Positions 36,027-45,671 of a DNA stretch of 64,000 nucleotides are shown in pieces. Each line of letters starts with the position of its first letter. Within the stretch, counting starts at the first letter, position 1. Both the position numbers and the translations under genes were made by a program. This DNA comes from JAVJRN01 sp047635055 (GTDB lineage: Bacteria > Bacteroidota > Bacteroidia > Cytophagales > Cyclobacteriaceae), in the NCBI GenBank assembly GCA_047635055.1, contig JBLIIJ010000003.1:1-64000 (forward strand). The letters run 5' to 3'. The notes beneath the pieces were generated by a model. It did not search any database, was not told where the DNA came from, and saw nothing but the letters and a program-made list of their open reading frames with translations.

Positions 36027-37079
36027 ATGTCGAGAACACTGTTATTAATAACATTACTGCTTCTTTTTAAGATTCAAGCATATGCTCAAGTCAGTTTTGA
36101 CCAGACGGCTTATGACTTTGGGAGTATTTATGACGAAAATGGTTCCGTTAGTTACATGTTTAAATTTGTAAATAATGGAGTTGAGAATCTTAAAATTGGG
36201 ACGGTGGAGGTGGCCTGTGATTGCATTGCCCCGAAGTGGACAGAAAAGGATATTGCTCCGAAAGAGGAAGGATTTGTTTTATTGGGTTTTTCCCCATTGA
36301 ATAGGGCTGGAGATTTTTCAAAATCTGCAGAGGTGCAATTTGTTGGTGTTACTGAAGCCACTCTTTTGTCTATAAAAGGGCAAGTAGTTTCCGCTGAAAG
36401 GGAACGGAACTTACCAATGCAGTATCGCATCAATTATTTGAGTTTCAACACTAAGAATATTTCGTTAGGCACTATAAAACGTAAGGAAACGGTGACTAAG
36501 CTAATCCGATTGTATAATCACGATAGTTTAATGATTATTGATGACATGTGGAGCTATTCCCATCAATCCCAAATAAATATCCGAGCAGATTCCGTTATTC
36601 AGGGACTTTCCTTAGGCAATTTAACATTATCGTTAGATGCTACTGAAGAGACTCCTCTTGGTTATCAAGTTTTTAGCGTTAGTCTGCAATTGGACTCAGT
36701 TGTTGTGCCTCTTGAAGTGTCGGCAACTGTGATAGAGGAGTCGATTGGTTTTGATGAGGGTACTGTGCCGAGGCTGGGTTTTGATAAGACCATCCATGAT
36801 TTTCAAACAACAACTGCTGGTAATACACTAGTGACCTCTTTTGAGCTAAGGAATGTAGGAGAGGGGCCTTTATTAATAAAGGACATTCAAACAAACTGTG
36901 GATGTACAGTTGCAAGGTTAGAAAAAACTGCAATTATGCCTGGACAATCGGCTAGTATGGAAGTTTCTTTTGATACAAAGAGTAGGAGTGGACGGCAATA
37001 TAAGATGGTTACAATTTTCTCCAATGATCCACTGGCGCCTGCTCAAACGGTTACACTGAAGGCAATACTGAATGAATAA
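36027..37079 (+). CDS. Exported protein with two DUF1573 domains
   Basis: 350 residues. Signal peptide ending near AYAQ (about residue 21). Two DUF1573 immunoglobulin-like modules: one at the N-terminus (FDQTAYDFGSIYDENG with CDC) and one at the C-terminus (FDKTIHDFQTTTAGN with NCGCT). The Cys pairs CDC and CGC are the family hallmark. A less conserved segment joins them. Function of the domain is not established; it occurs widely in exported Bacteroidota proteins. The 3' end forms the left arm of a 15-base hairpin. Confidence 0.85.
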   Translation: MSRTLLLITLLLLFKIQAYAQVSFDQTAYDFGSIYDENGSVSYMFKFVNNGVENLKIGTVEVACDCIAPKWTEKDIAPKEEGFVLLGFSPLNRAGDFSKSAEVQFVGVTEATLLSIKGQVVSAERERNLPMQYRINYLSFNTKNISLGTIKRKETVTKLIRLYNHDSLMIIDDMWSYSHQSQINIRADSVIQGLSLGNLTLSLDATEETPLGYQVFSVSLQLDSVVVPLEVSATVIEESIGFDEGTVPRLGFDKTIHDFQTTTAGNTLVTSFELRNVGEGPLLIKDIQTNCGCTVARLEKTAIMPGQSASMEVSFDTKSRSGRQYKMVTIFSNDPLAPAQTVTLKAILNE

Positions 37080-37097
37080 GAGTCATTCAGTATTGCC
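37061..37097. terminator. 15-bp perfect hairpin between convergent genes
   Basis: Arms 37061-37075 and 37083-37097 are perfect inverted copies (GGCAATACTGAATGA), with a seven-base loop holding the stop codon of the DUF1573 gene. A short T run follows on the plus strand at 37104-37108, six bases later, so it is not a classic intrinsic terminator. It is well placed to stop transcripts from both sides or protect 3' ends. Confidence 0.6.
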
Positions 37098-37106
37098 GAG
37101 TGATTT

Positions 37107-38969
37107 TTACTTTTCGGAGTTGTAAAGGTTGTTTTCTCTATTTACATCTGCCATTCTACCGCTTTCATCTATTTCAATTGATTGAATGTCTGAAATAGTT
37201 AAATCTATGTCAAAATCGTAACTAGTTTTGATCCACCACCAATCTGGAAGTTGAATTCTTTCATAGTCAAGATCATTTTCTTTTATCCCTCGCATTACGC
37301 TAAGGGGAATATAATACATGATTTTTTGACCATCTTTTAACGTTACTGTAATATCAAGGGGCATAGGGATGAGTCCTTCTCTTATAATTTCGATATTGGA
37401 ACCATTCTTTTGCTCACTCACTTTGCCAATGGCATAATCTATGGTGTAGGTGGTGTATATCCAACGATCAAAAAACCAGTTTAAATCAAGACCAGAGTGA
37501 AGTTCCATTAAATGGATGAAGTCTTCTTTCCCAGGATGTTTTAATGACCACTTCTTGTGATATTGCCTCAAACCACTCATGAGTTTTTCTTCACCCATGA
37601 TGTAGTTTAATTGTAATAATGCGACGGCTCCTTTGGTGTAAGACGCCCGTCCATAGGCTCTATCCGACATGAAATAATCTGCATGAACTGACGAAGGCTC
37701 TTCATTTCCGGAAATGGCCCACTTTACATAAGTATTTACCAAACCAGCAGCTGGAAGTTTCTCATTTTTCTCATAAATATAATCAAGACAATAATCCTCC
37801 ACATAACTAACAAAACCCTCGTCCATCCAAGCATTATAGCTTTCATTAGTAGCAATCATTCCTTGATACCAGTTGTGCAGGGCTTCATGTACGGTAGTGC
37901 CAACTAGGGAGTTTAATGACCTTACCCCAGACTTTCTTTTTTTATTAATGATTAAAGTGGCCATGTTGTATTCCATTCCACCATCACCACCTTGTATGAC
38001 TGAGAATTGCGGCCAAAGGTATTTTCCTACGTTTTCTTGTAGGTATGAAAACGCTTTTTCTGTATAATCAGGGAGTTCTTTTTCCCAAAGTTTGGTTTCT
38101 TCACCTGGGATAAAAAAGAACCGCAAGGTCGGACCGTCGGTTAGTTTTCTAACTACTTGCTTATATTCTTTATCTGCAGCCCAAGCAAAATCATGGATAT
38201 TTTTAGCTCTAAACTTCCAGGTCAAGGTTTTCCCTTTTCGTTTTACATCAATACCCTCATCTTCATAGCCATAACCTACTTCATTGGCATTTTCGACTAT
38301 TCCTGTTCCTGCTATTAGGTATTTTTTGGAGATTGTAATATCAACTTCGTAGTTGCCCCAAGGTGAGTAGAATTCTCTTGCGATATACGGATGGGCATGC
38401 CAGCCGGTCTTGTCATATTCGGCTAATTTAGGATACCATTGAGTCATAGAGTAGTCTACGCCATCGAAGCTATCTCTGCCTGTCCTTCTAATTTGCAAGG
38501 GAACCTGCGAATTAAATTCCATCGAAAACAAAGTTTTTTTGCCAGGTAAAATTGGAGTCGCAAGTTGTACTTCCATGATCGTATTTTCTATTTCAAAAGT
38601 CAATGGACGACCGTCTTGCTTTAGGGATGAGATTTTATGAAAGCCAATTTCATTGTCTTTCAGTTCATCTATTTTATCCATCAAAGGAAAACGACTATCA
38701 GCATAGGCTGTCTGTTGGCGCTTAGCGCTCATCATACTACCCGGCTGAAAGGCATTATAATAGAGGTGATAAAATACTTTTTTCAAGGTATCAGGAGAGT
38801 TATTGAAATACTCAATTTCTTGGGTTCCTGAAAATTGATGTTTCGACACATCAAAATCGATTTGCATGGAATAATTAGCTTCTTGTTGCCAATAATACTT
38901 GTCTTGTGCAAATACTTTAAATGTAAAAAGGCAACTCATTATTAGAGCTGCCTTGATATAATACTTCAT
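37107..38969 (-). CDS. M1-family aminopeptidase-like zinc metallopeptidase
   Basis: About 620 residues from the ATG at 38969; the TTG three codons earlier is less likely because the ATG gives a clean signal peptide (FTFKVFAQ). Exopeptidase motif GGMEY, zinc site HEALH with the third ligand Glu 18 residues later (MDEGF), and a downstream Tyr in RASYTKG complete the M1 active site. It is exported and probably trims peptides in the periplasm or outside. It follows gyrB by 26 bases on the same strand. Confidence 0.92.
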   Translation of the reverse strand: MKYYIKAALIMSCLFTFKVFAQDKYYWQQEANYSMQIDFDVSKHQFSGTQEIEYFNNSPDTLKKVFYHLYYNAFQPGSMMSAKRQQTAYADSRFPLMDKIDELKDNEIGFHKISSLKQDGRPLTFEIENTIMEVQLATPILPGKKTLFSMEFNSQVPLQIRRTGRDSFDGVDYSMTQWYPKLAEYDKTGWHAHPYIAREFYSPWGNYEVDITISKKYLIAGTGIVENANEVGYGYEDEGIDVKRKGKTLTWKFRAKNIHDFAWAADKEYKQVVRKLTDGPTLRFFFIPGEETKLWEKELPDYTEKAFSYLQENVGKYLWPQFSVIQGGDGGMEYNMATLIINKKRKSGVRSLNSLVGTTVHEALHNWYQGMIATNESYNAWMDEGFVSYVEDYCLDYIYEKNEKLPAAGLVNTYVKWAISGNEEPSSVHADYFMSDRAYGRASYTKGAVALLQLNYIMGEEKLMSGLRQYHKKWSLKHPGKEDFIHLMELHSGLDLNWFFDRWIYTTYTIDYAIGKVSEQKNGSNIEIIREGLIPMPLDITVTLKDGQKIMYYIPLSVMRGIKENDLDYERIQLPDWWWIKTSYDFDIDLTISDIQSIEIDESGRMADVNRENNLYNSEK

Positions 38970-38995
38970 CTTAAACAATTAATTTATAATAAATA

Positions 38996-40954
38996 TTAAA
39001 CGTCTACTTTGGCGTATTTCGCATTCTTTTCTATGAATTCTCTTCGAGGAGCAACTTCATCACCCATGAGAACAGAGAAAAGATGATCTGCTTGTGCTGC
39101 AGACTCGATGGTTACTAGCTTTAAGCTTCTGGTCTCGGGATCCATTGTTGTTGTCCAAAGTTGCTCAGGATTCATCTCACCCAATCCCTTATATCTTTGT
39201 ATTCCAACAGAATCTTCTTTGCCTTCTGGTGCTATATCTGCGATAATGCGGTCTCTATCATTATCCGACCAAGCGTACTTTTCTGTTTTTCCTTTTTTTA
39301 ATAAATAGAGTGGTGGAAGAGCAATGTATAAATAACCATTCTCTATTAATGCTCGCATGTACCTAAAGAAGAAAGTAAGTATCAGGGTTCTGATGTGACT
39401 TCCGTCAATATCCGCATCCGTCATGATGATGATTTTATGATATCGAAGCTTCTCCATATTGAGGGCTCTTTCATCACCGTCCATTCCAAACCTCACACCA
39501 AGTGCGGTGATCATGTTTTTTATTTCCTCATTATCATAAATTCTATGCTCTTGCGCTTTTTCCACGTTCAAGATTTTACCTCTTAAAGGCAGGATAGCTT
39601 GGAATTTACGGTTTCGACCTTGCTTTGCTGATCCACCAGCCGAGTCTCCCTCAACTAAGTAAATTTCACAAGCAGCAGGATCTTTGTCTGAGCAATCGGC
39701 TAGCTTTCCAGGAAGACCAGTACCAGAAAGTACGTTCTTTCTTTGAACCATTTCACGAGCCTTTCGAGCTGCGTGTCTTGCCTGCGCTGCTAAAACTACT
39801 TTAGCAACAATTATTTTTGCTTCTTTTGGATGTTCTTCTAAGTATTCATTAAGAATCTCACTAACACAAGTGTCAACCGCTCCCATGGCATCTGAGTTGC
39901 CTAGTTTGGTTTTTGTTTGCCCTTCGAACTGTGGCTCTTGAACTTTAATGGAGATGACTGCTGTCAAACCTTCACGAAAATCGTCTCCAGCAATGTCCAC
40001 CTTCACTTTATCAAGTAGGCCGGACTTATCGGCGTAAGATTTTAATGTTCGTGTAAGTGCTCTTCTAAAACCTGCAACATGTGTTCCTCCTTCGATGGTA
40101 TTAATGTTGTTCACATAAGAAACTACATTTTCGCTGTAAGAGTTGTTGTAATTCAAAGCAACCTGAACAGGTATACCACCCTTATCACCTTCCACATATA
40201 TGGGTTCAGGAATAATTTTCTCTCTAGAGCTATCCAGATATTCTACGAATTCGGCTAGACCGCCTTCTGAAAGGAACTGGTCATGTACATCCTCATCATT
40301 TTCGTCTTGCTCACGATGATCTACAAGGTTGATTGTAATTCCAGTATTTAGAAAAGATAATTCCCTTAATCGACCTGCTACAGTTTCGTATTTAAATTCA
40401 TCAACCGTAAATATATTTGCATCGGGCTTGAAATGAATAGTTGTACCATTCTCTTCCGTTGTACCTACTTCTTTTACGGGCTCTTTCGGAACACCAATGG
40501 CATATTCTTGTTCGTAGATTTTTCCATTTCTACGAACAGTTGCTTTGAGCATAGAGGACAATGCGTTTACACAGGAAACACCCACACCATGAAGACCACC
40601 TGATACTTTATATGTGTCCTTGTCGAACTTGCCACCAGCGTGAAGTACGGTCATGACAACCTCTAGCGCCGATTTTTTCTCTTTCTCATGCATGTCAACG
40701 GGTATTCCTCTTCCATTATCGCTAACGGTAACGGAGTTATCAACATTTATTGCAACATTTATGGTGTCACAATAACCAGCAAGCGCCTCATCAATTGAAT
40801 TGTCAACGACTTCCCATACTAAATGGTGTAGTCCTTTGAATCCAACATCGCCAATATACATGGCAGGTCTTTTTCTTACCGCTTCCAGTCCTTCTAATAC
40901 CTGAATATTACTTGCTGAATAATCGCCTTTACTTAAAGATTTATCTTGTTCCAT
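38996..40954 (-). CDS. gyrB: DNA gyrase subunit B
   Basis: 652 residues. GHKL ATPase domain (VDNSIDEALAGYC, SVTVSDNGRGIPVD, GGLHGVGVSCVNALS), transducer, TOPRIM metal site (VEGDSAGGSAKQGR, MTDADIDGSHIRTL) and the C-terminal GyrB domain (QRYKGLGEMNPEQLW). Full length for the short bacterial type. The YKGLGEMNPEQLW block fits GyrB, though ParE cannot be fully excluded. gyrA is not in the window. Confidence 0.96.
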   Translation of the reverse strand: MEQDKSLSKGDYSASNIQVLEGLEAVRKRPAMYIGDVGFKGLHHLVWEVVDNSIDEALAGYCDTINVAINVDNSVTVSDNGRGIPVDMHEKEKKSALEVVMTVLHAGGKFDKDTYKVSGGLHGVGVSCVNALSSMLKATVRRNGKIYEQEYAIGVPKEPVKEVGTTEENGTTIHFKPDANIFTVDEFKYETVAGRLRELSFLNTGITINLVDHREQDENDEDVHDQFLSEGGLAEFVEYLDSSREKIIPEPIYVEGDKGGIPVQVALNYNNSYSENVVSYVNNINTIEGGTHVAGFRRALTRTLKSYADKSGLLDKVKVDIAGDDFREGLTAVISIKVQEPQFEGQTKTKLGNSDAMGAVDTCVSEILNEYLEEHPKEAKIIVAKVVLAAQARHAARKAREMVQRKNVLSGTGLPGKLADCSDKDPAACEIYLVEGDSAGGSAKQGRNRKFQAILPLRGKILNVEKAQEHRIYDNEEIKNMITALGVRFGMDGDERALNMEKLRYHKIIIMTDADIDGSHIRTLILTFFFRYMRALIENGYLYIALPPLYLLKKGKTEKYAWSDNDRDRIIADIAPEGKEDSVGIQRYKGLGEMNPEQLWTTTMDPETRSLKLVTIESAAQADHLFSVLMGDEVAPRREFIEKNAKYAKVDV

Positions 40955-41004
40955 TGACTAATATTTCGATCGGCAAAAGTACACAAAATAAGCTTGATAT
41001 ACGA

Positions 41005-41036
41005 TTTGCTTTTACATAATTGGTTTTCTAGTTTTG
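41005..41036 (+). promoter_or_regulatory. Promoter of the leucine-rich-repeat gene
   Basis: TTTG at 41005-41008 and TAGTTTTG at 41029-41036 match the Bacteroidota -33 (TTTG) and -7 (TAnnTTTG) boxes with a 20-base gap, close to the usual spacing. The predicted start near 41043 leaves a leader of about 13 bases. Confidence 0.55.
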
Positions 41037-41055
41037 GTCAACTAAAAGCTTAGTT

Positions 41056-42456
41056 ATGGGAAGGGTGATTTTTATAGGTTTGTTGTTGATTGGTGCCGTG
41101 CGCTCGACCAGTGCACAAGAGCTTTTGGAACAGATTGTATCAGAAAAGGATAGCGTTGAATTAGCGGGAGAAAGATATTTTCGTGAGCTGCAAAAACAAC
41201 GGAAAATATATGAGCGACGGTTGCTAACTGAGCCAAAGCAAACGCTTGATTCTGTTTACTTAGCACTTATTAAGACCAAAAGATCGGAAGCACTGGAACG
41301 TTTAACTTTCTATGAGCAGAACGACCGTATTGATACTTTATATGAAATTGATTTATCCTATTTTGGACTAAAAAAGATTCCGGAATTTGTCTATCGAGCC
41401 AACGCCTTAAAAGTTCTTATTTTGGATTTCAATAGCATTAAGAGGCTTCCCAAAAAACTTCAGGGATTGGATAGTCTTAAACGATTGTATTGGCGCGGTA
41501 ATAATTTAGACGATGTTCTTTGGGTGCGTATGCCAAAGCTTAAAGAGCTTACAAAGCTGGATTTAAGTAAAAACAAGTTGCGAAAGGTGCCTTTTGCGAT
41601 ACGGAAATTGGATGGACTAAGGGAGTTGGTTTTGGAAGAAAATTTATTCAAAGCGATACCAATAAGAAGGGTCTCCAGAAATACTTCAATCAAAACGCTC
41701 TCTTTTAACCGTAACCATATTCCATTGCAGTTGCTTGAAGGTCGATATGATCAATTGGAATTCATTCAGATACTTAAAATCAATAATGTTAAACTGGAGA
41801 GAATACATCCCACTTTTTATAAAATGGCGGGATTGAAGGATCTGCAATTACAAGAGAATAGGCTCAAAAGAATTCCTGCTGGTATCGACCAACTAAAAAA
41901 ATTAGAAAAGTTATCTTTTTATAAGAATCAATTGACTAAAATTCCAGAAGATGTATTTCAACTAGTAGGATTAACCGCAGTAGATTTTTATTATAACAAG
42001 ATTGAGATCATCCCCGAAGAAATAGGACAGCTTGAAAAGCTTCAAGCGCTGTATTTATCACACAACCGAATTTATACCATTCCCGAGTCAATTAAGTATT
42101 TGACCAATTTGAAGGAGTTGTACTTACATCACAACAGGCTCACCGCCTTGCCAAGTGCTATTTCGGCATTGGATAGTCTGGAGGTTTGTCGCGTCAACGA
42201 AAATTACTTGATGGAATTTCCTGAGCAGTTCATAGGTCTTCAAAAGTTAAAAGATCTTGATCTTGCCGATAATCAGATCAAGCGCATTCCAGCGGACATA
42301 TTGGATATGCCTTCCCTGTATTTATTTACCATTACCAATAATCCAATTAATTTTTCTGATTCACAAAATGAGAATATCGCCAATGTATTATATGAGTTGT
42401 CTCAGAGGGGAGTAATCGTAGCTCCGAGAATTGAGAAAGAAATCATGGGTGATTAG
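41056..42456 (+). CDS. Exported leucine-rich-repeat protein
   Basis: 466 residues. Signal peptide ends near STSAQ (residue 21); a charged helical region follows to about 85. From about 90 to 445 there are some 14-15 leucine-rich repeats of about 23 residues with the pattern LxxLxLxxNxIxxIPxxI (for example LQALYLSHNRIYTIPESI). No anchor or sorting domain is obvious at the C-terminus. Such proteins usually act in binding other proteins; the partner is unknown. It overlaps the CoA-binding gene by four bases (TTAG). Confidence 0.86.
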   Translation: MGRVIFIGLLLIGAVRSTSAQELLEQIVSEKDSVELAGERYFRELQKQRKIYERRLLTEPKQTLDSVYLALIKTKRSEALERLTFYEQNDRIDTLYEIDLSYFGLKKIPEFVYRANALKVLILDFNSIKRLPKKLQGLDSLKRLYWRGNNLDDVLWVRMPKLKELTKLDLSKNKLRKVPFAIRKLDGLRELVLEENLFKAIPIRRVSRNTSIKTLSFNRNHIPLQLLEGRYDQLEFIQILKINNVKLERIHPTFYKMAGLKDLQLQENRLKRIPAGIDQLKKLEKLSFYKNQLTKIPEDVFQLVGLTAVDFYYNKIEIIPEEIGQLEKLQALYLSHNRIYTIPESIKYLTNLKELYLHHNRLTALPSAISALDSLEVCRVNENYLMEFPEQFIGLQKLKDLDLADNQIKRIPADILDMPSLYLFTITNNPINFSDSQNENIANVLYELSQRGVIVAPRIEKEIMGD

Positions 42457-42821
42457 TAATTTCCAATACTGAGCATGACTAGCGTACATCCATAAACAGT
42501 CTCAATCCCATTATCTTCCGCGCGTTTTACAAATTTTTCGTTTTCAGTTCCTGGGTTAAAAATGATTCGTTTGGGTTTGAGAGATAACAAGTAATCAATA
42601 TATGCCGGTTGGTGTGCTGGACCGATATAAAGTGTGAGCGTGTCAACCTCTTCCACGTATGGTTTACTTTGGATGTCTAAAATTTGCTGGCCGAAAACAT
42701 CGCCTTTTTTAATTCCAATAGGGACTATTTCGTGATTATGTGATGTTAATCTTTCTGCGGCAATGTATGCGTAGCGAGAGGGATTCGTTGACGCTCCGAT
42801 GATGGCTGTTTTTTTTGTCAT
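42453..42821 (-). CDS. CoA-binding domain protein (YccU-like)
   Basis: 122 residues from the ATG at 42821, one base after the stop of the upstream gene. Starting further upstream would add 15 residues inside that gene and before the conserved MTKKTAIIGASTNPSRY. It is a single Rossmann-fold CoA-binding domain of the succinyl-CoA synthetase type, without a ligase domain. NPGTENEKF near the C-terminus is typical. The function of these single-domain proteins is not settled. Confidence 0.9.
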   Translation of the reverse strand: MTKKTAIIGASTNPSRYAYIAAERLTSHNHEIVPIGIKKGDVFGQQILDIQSKPYVEEVDTLTLYIGPAHQPAYIDYLLSLKPKRIIFNPGTENEKFVKRAEDNGIETVYGCTLVMLSIGNY

Positions 42822-42822
42822 T

Positions 42823-44667
42823 TCAAAAACTTGTACTTCTGCGTTTTGGTCCAGCAAAACCAACATTTACCCCTATAATGAGCGGAACGTAAAATTGATC
42901 TCGATTAATATTATCGAATAAACCAGAAGTATTTGGAGAAGGTTCATATTGTAATTCGAAATCGCGTCGACCCACTCCAATACCAATGTGTAAGTCTAGC
43001 GTTACTCCAGAATCATTTGCTCGTTGCATCCATCGGTTTCCAATGAGAAGGCTGTAGGCGAATCTATGCTGTTTTGCTTCATATTTAGTTAATGTGGAAG
43101 TCAACAAGATATCTGATACATCTTCCGATGTGACTTGATGATGTAAAAAACCAGCCTGCACATCGTGACCGAAATAAAACATGCCTAGTTTGCCGTCAGT
43201 ATTATAAAATTTTTGTCGGAGATTAATGGAGACACCATTTGTGCCAATTTCTAAGGTATTTAAATTTGAAGATTTTTTGTAAAAAGGGTCTTTGTGAATA
43301 TTAATGATCACTTCATAGCCCATTCTTTCCTGTCGATAATATTCTACGGCTAATGGCAATCGACCTGTTAAAGTCCAAAGAGGATTAGTTCCCATAATAA
43401 TCCCTACATATTCATTGATTACGGGCTCAAAATATCTCAGTTTATTACTTTTAAATCTATAATCTGGTTTGTTTTTACTTTCCCTTATTTTTTGATTTTC
43501 GATGATTTCACCAGTTCTGAAAATAGGATTTAGCTCTTCATAAACTGGACGATAAGTGCCGGCAATAGAGCCATCTGTATTATATAAACTCCAATCACCA
43601 ATTCTACGATCTTGCTCAATTGTGCCCTGCATTTTGACCACACCTCCATGATAAAAACCGGTGTAAAGCCCCTTTCCTTTTTGAAAATCGGCTTCCCCCT
43701 CTAAAATGCCAGTTTCACTGTAGTATTTCCACAAACCTTCCTTTTCACCATTTTCGATATTGCCGATTACTTGAATTTGACCTCCGGGATAATACTCTTT
43801 GAATGAACCTGTTCCTGTATTATAATTGGCTTCACCTTTAAGTTCGCCAGTTGGGTGAAAGAGCTTCCAAAAACCATCTTTAGCATTTTGTTTCATGGCT
43901 CCTTCGCCGCTTAGAGAACCATCAGCATGATAATATTTCCAAATCCCATTTTTATAACCCTCTAAGAATTTACCTTCTGCGGAGACTTTATAGTTTTTAT
44001 GAAAGTATTGCCAGAAACCTGTACGTAATCCTTGATCGAATTCTCCGGAGGCTTCTTTTTCCCCGCTTTCATAATAATAAGTCCATAAACCAGCGCTTTG
44101 ATCATCGACGATAGTGCCCGCTGATTTAAGACTCCCATTTGGATGAAATTCCTTGTAATCAGCACTCTTCAAATCGTAGAATGCCTGTGCTTTTATAGAC
44201 TCATCTTCGTAGAAATAATTCCATATTCCTGTTTTTTTACCATCATCATATTTTCCCGAACTTTTGGTTTTACCATTTTCAAAATAGTAATTCCAAAGGC
44301 CTATTTTCTTCTCGTTTGATAGTTGACCTTCTGACTTAATTCGTCCACTTTCAAAATAATATTTCCATAACCCTTTTGGAAACCCATTAGCGTATTGTCC
44401 AAAGGCTTTTTTCCGACCATTTTGATAATAAAAAGTCCATAAACTATCTATTTCTCCGCTTGAATAAAATCCTTTTGATTCAAGTGAGCCACTTTGAAAA
44501 TAGGACTGATATTTACCTTGAGGAAGAGAATCTTTTTTACGCAGTGTGATGACATCTTTTATGATTTTATCAAACCTGTCGTAAAAGTTTTTTTTAACAA
44601 AAGACTCTTGAGCTTCAGTTGATAAGCCTAAAAATAGGAGACACACGATGAGGTAGTACCTTCTCAT
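42823..44667 (-). CDS. MORN/YwqK-type repeat protein with C-terminal outer-membrane barrel-like domain
   Basis: 614 residues. Signal peptide (about 1-19, ending LSTEAQ). Residues about 50-375 hold around 14 MORN_2-type repeats with the pattern GxWxYYxxxGxxxxxGxxxxG (for example GLWKYYFESGRIKSEGQ). Residues about 410-610 change character: alternating hydrophobic/aromatic strands such as EVIINIHKDPFY, GVSINLRQKFY and VPLIIGVNVGFAG, with a terminal Phe, resembling an outer-membrane beta-barrel. Databases often call the repeats YwqK antitoxin, but nothing here indicates a toxin-antitoxin role. Function unknown. Confidence 0.82.
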   Translation of the reverse strand: MRRYYLIVCLLFLGLSTEAQESFVKKNFYDRFDKIIKDVITLRKKDSLPQGKYQSYFQSGSLESKGFYSSGEIDSLWTFYYQNGRKKAFGQYANGFPKGLWKYYFESGRIKSEGQLSNEKKIGLWNYYFENGKTKSSGKYDDGKKTGIWNYFYEDESIKAQAFYDLKSADYKEFHPNGSLKSAGTIVDDQSAGLWTYYYESGEKEASGEFDQGLRTGFWQYFHKNYKVSAEGKFLEGYKNGIWKYYHADGSLSGEGAMKQNAKDGFWKLFHPTGELKGEANYNTGTGSFKEYYPGGQIQVIGNIENGEKEGLWKYYSETGILEGEADFQKGKGLYTGFYHGGVVKMQGTIEQDRRIGDWSLYNTDGSIAGTYRPVYEELNPIFRTGEIIENQKIRESKNKPDYRFKSNKLRYFEPVINEYVGIIMGTNPLWTLTGRLPLAVEYYRQERMGYEVIINIHKDPFYKKSSNLNTLEIGTNGVSINLRQKFYNTDGKLGMFYFGHDVQAGFLHHQVTSEDVSDILLTSTLTKYEAKQHRFAYSLLIGNRWMQRANDSGVTLDLHIGIGVGRRDFELQYEPSPNTSGLFDNINRDQFYVPLIIGVNVGFAGPKRRSTSF

Positions 44668-44676
44668 TGTCCAAAG

Positions 44677-45612
44677 TTATTTCACTTTTTCGGTTCCCCA
44701 TTTTTCTAACTCTATATCTGTCCATAGTTCTGGGTAAAACTGGATCTGTTGTTTTCTTGGAGGTAAATATTTCTGCCAGTTAGTGCCACCAGTCGCTTTG
44801 ATTTCAACCGGATCTCGCTGTAAATATCTGACAGCAGACTTGTAATGCATCAAAGGCCACTGCACATTGGTGTTGAAATCTAACTCACGAAGAGCGTCTT
44901 CAATTTCTGTATTTCCTTTGTAATAATTTAAATAGAGCTGTCTCAAATTGGTGGTTTCGACATCTTTTGCTCGGTTAAGAAAATCATGACTATATTTTTT
45001 TTCAAATTGTTTTAAAGTCAATGTTTTCTTTCCAGTAGCTAACTCAGTAGCTCCTTTCTTCCAATAAAGATTTTCATAAATATCATCAAGGTTATGCTCA
45101 TTGTGTTCACCTGATGATTTTGACTGAAGTAAACGAAAATCTGTCGAGCCTATTTCTATTAATCGGTATTGAGCCGACTGAAACCCAGAGGAGGGTAGTA
45201 GTGACATCCTGAAATTAAGGAATTGCTCTTTTTCCATTCCATCAATCATCACGTCAAATGAATCAATCAAATGTGCGAAATACCGATTCATTCTTTTAAC
45301 TCTCATAAGAAAATCGGAAGCGCTCGGTGTAGTCTCTGCCAGTATTAATTGCTCTTGTTCATTTAATATTAGACGAAAATAGAGTTCTGTAATCTGATGA
45401 TAGATAATGAAAATCTTCTCGTCTGGGAAACTGGTCCTTGTTTTTTGAAGGCTCAAGAGCGTGTCAAGGTGGATATAATCCCAATAGGTCAAATAATCCG
45501 AATGCAGTAAACCGTCAAGGTATGACGACATGTCCTGACCCATAGCGGCATACTTATTACTCAAGTCATCCAACTGAGTTAAAATCTCTTCACTAAACCT
45601 CTGATTACCCAT
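44677..45612 (-). CDS. Tryptophan 2,3-dioxygenase
   Basis: 311 residues, all-helical haem dioxygenase. Family motifs: HLDTLLSLQ, DEKIFIIYHQITELYFRLIL with the distal-pocket His, and SSGFQSAQYRLIEIG. It opens the indole ring to form N-formylkynurenine, the first step of tryptophan breakdown. It is divergent from glutaryl-CoA dehydrogenase, 59 bases away, which acts late in the aerobic route. Other kynurenine genes are not in the window. Confidence 0.93.
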   Translation of the reverse strand: MGNQRFSEEILTQLDDLSNKYAAMGQDMSSYLDGLLHSDYLTYWDYIHLDTLLSLQKTRTSFPDEKIFIIYHQITELYFRLILNEQEQLILAETTPSASDFLMRVKRMNRYFAHLIDSFDVMIDGMEKEQFLNFRMSLLPSSGFQSAQYRLIEIGSTDFRLLQSKSSGEHNEHNLDDIYENLYWKKGATELATGKKTLTLKQFEKKYSHDFLNRAKDVETTNLRQLYLNYYKGNTEIEDALRELDFNTNVQWPLMHYKSAVRYLQRDPVEIKATGGTNWQKYLPPRKQQIQFYPELWTDIELEKWGTEKVK

Positions 45613-45633
45613 AACAAACGATTGCTTTTGTTG

Positions 45634-45641
45634 TAAATTTG
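45634..45641 (+). promoter_or_regulatory. Possible -7 box of the glutaryl-CoA dehydrogenase gene
   Basis: TAAATTTG fits TAnnTTTG and lies 30 bases before the ATG. No convincing -33 TTG is found at the right distance, so this is weak. Confidence 0.3.
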
Positions 45642-45671
45642 AACCATTAAACCCATAATTAAAAACGACTT

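Noticed and set aside
41056..42456. Leucine-rich-repeat protein as an invasion effector (internalin-like)
   Set aside because: There is no sorting signal or effector domain, and exported repeat proteins are common in free-living Bacteroidota.
42823..44667. YwqK antitoxin of a toxin-antitoxin pair
   Set aside because: The label comes from the repeat family only. The protein is exported, very long, and no toxin gene is adjacent.
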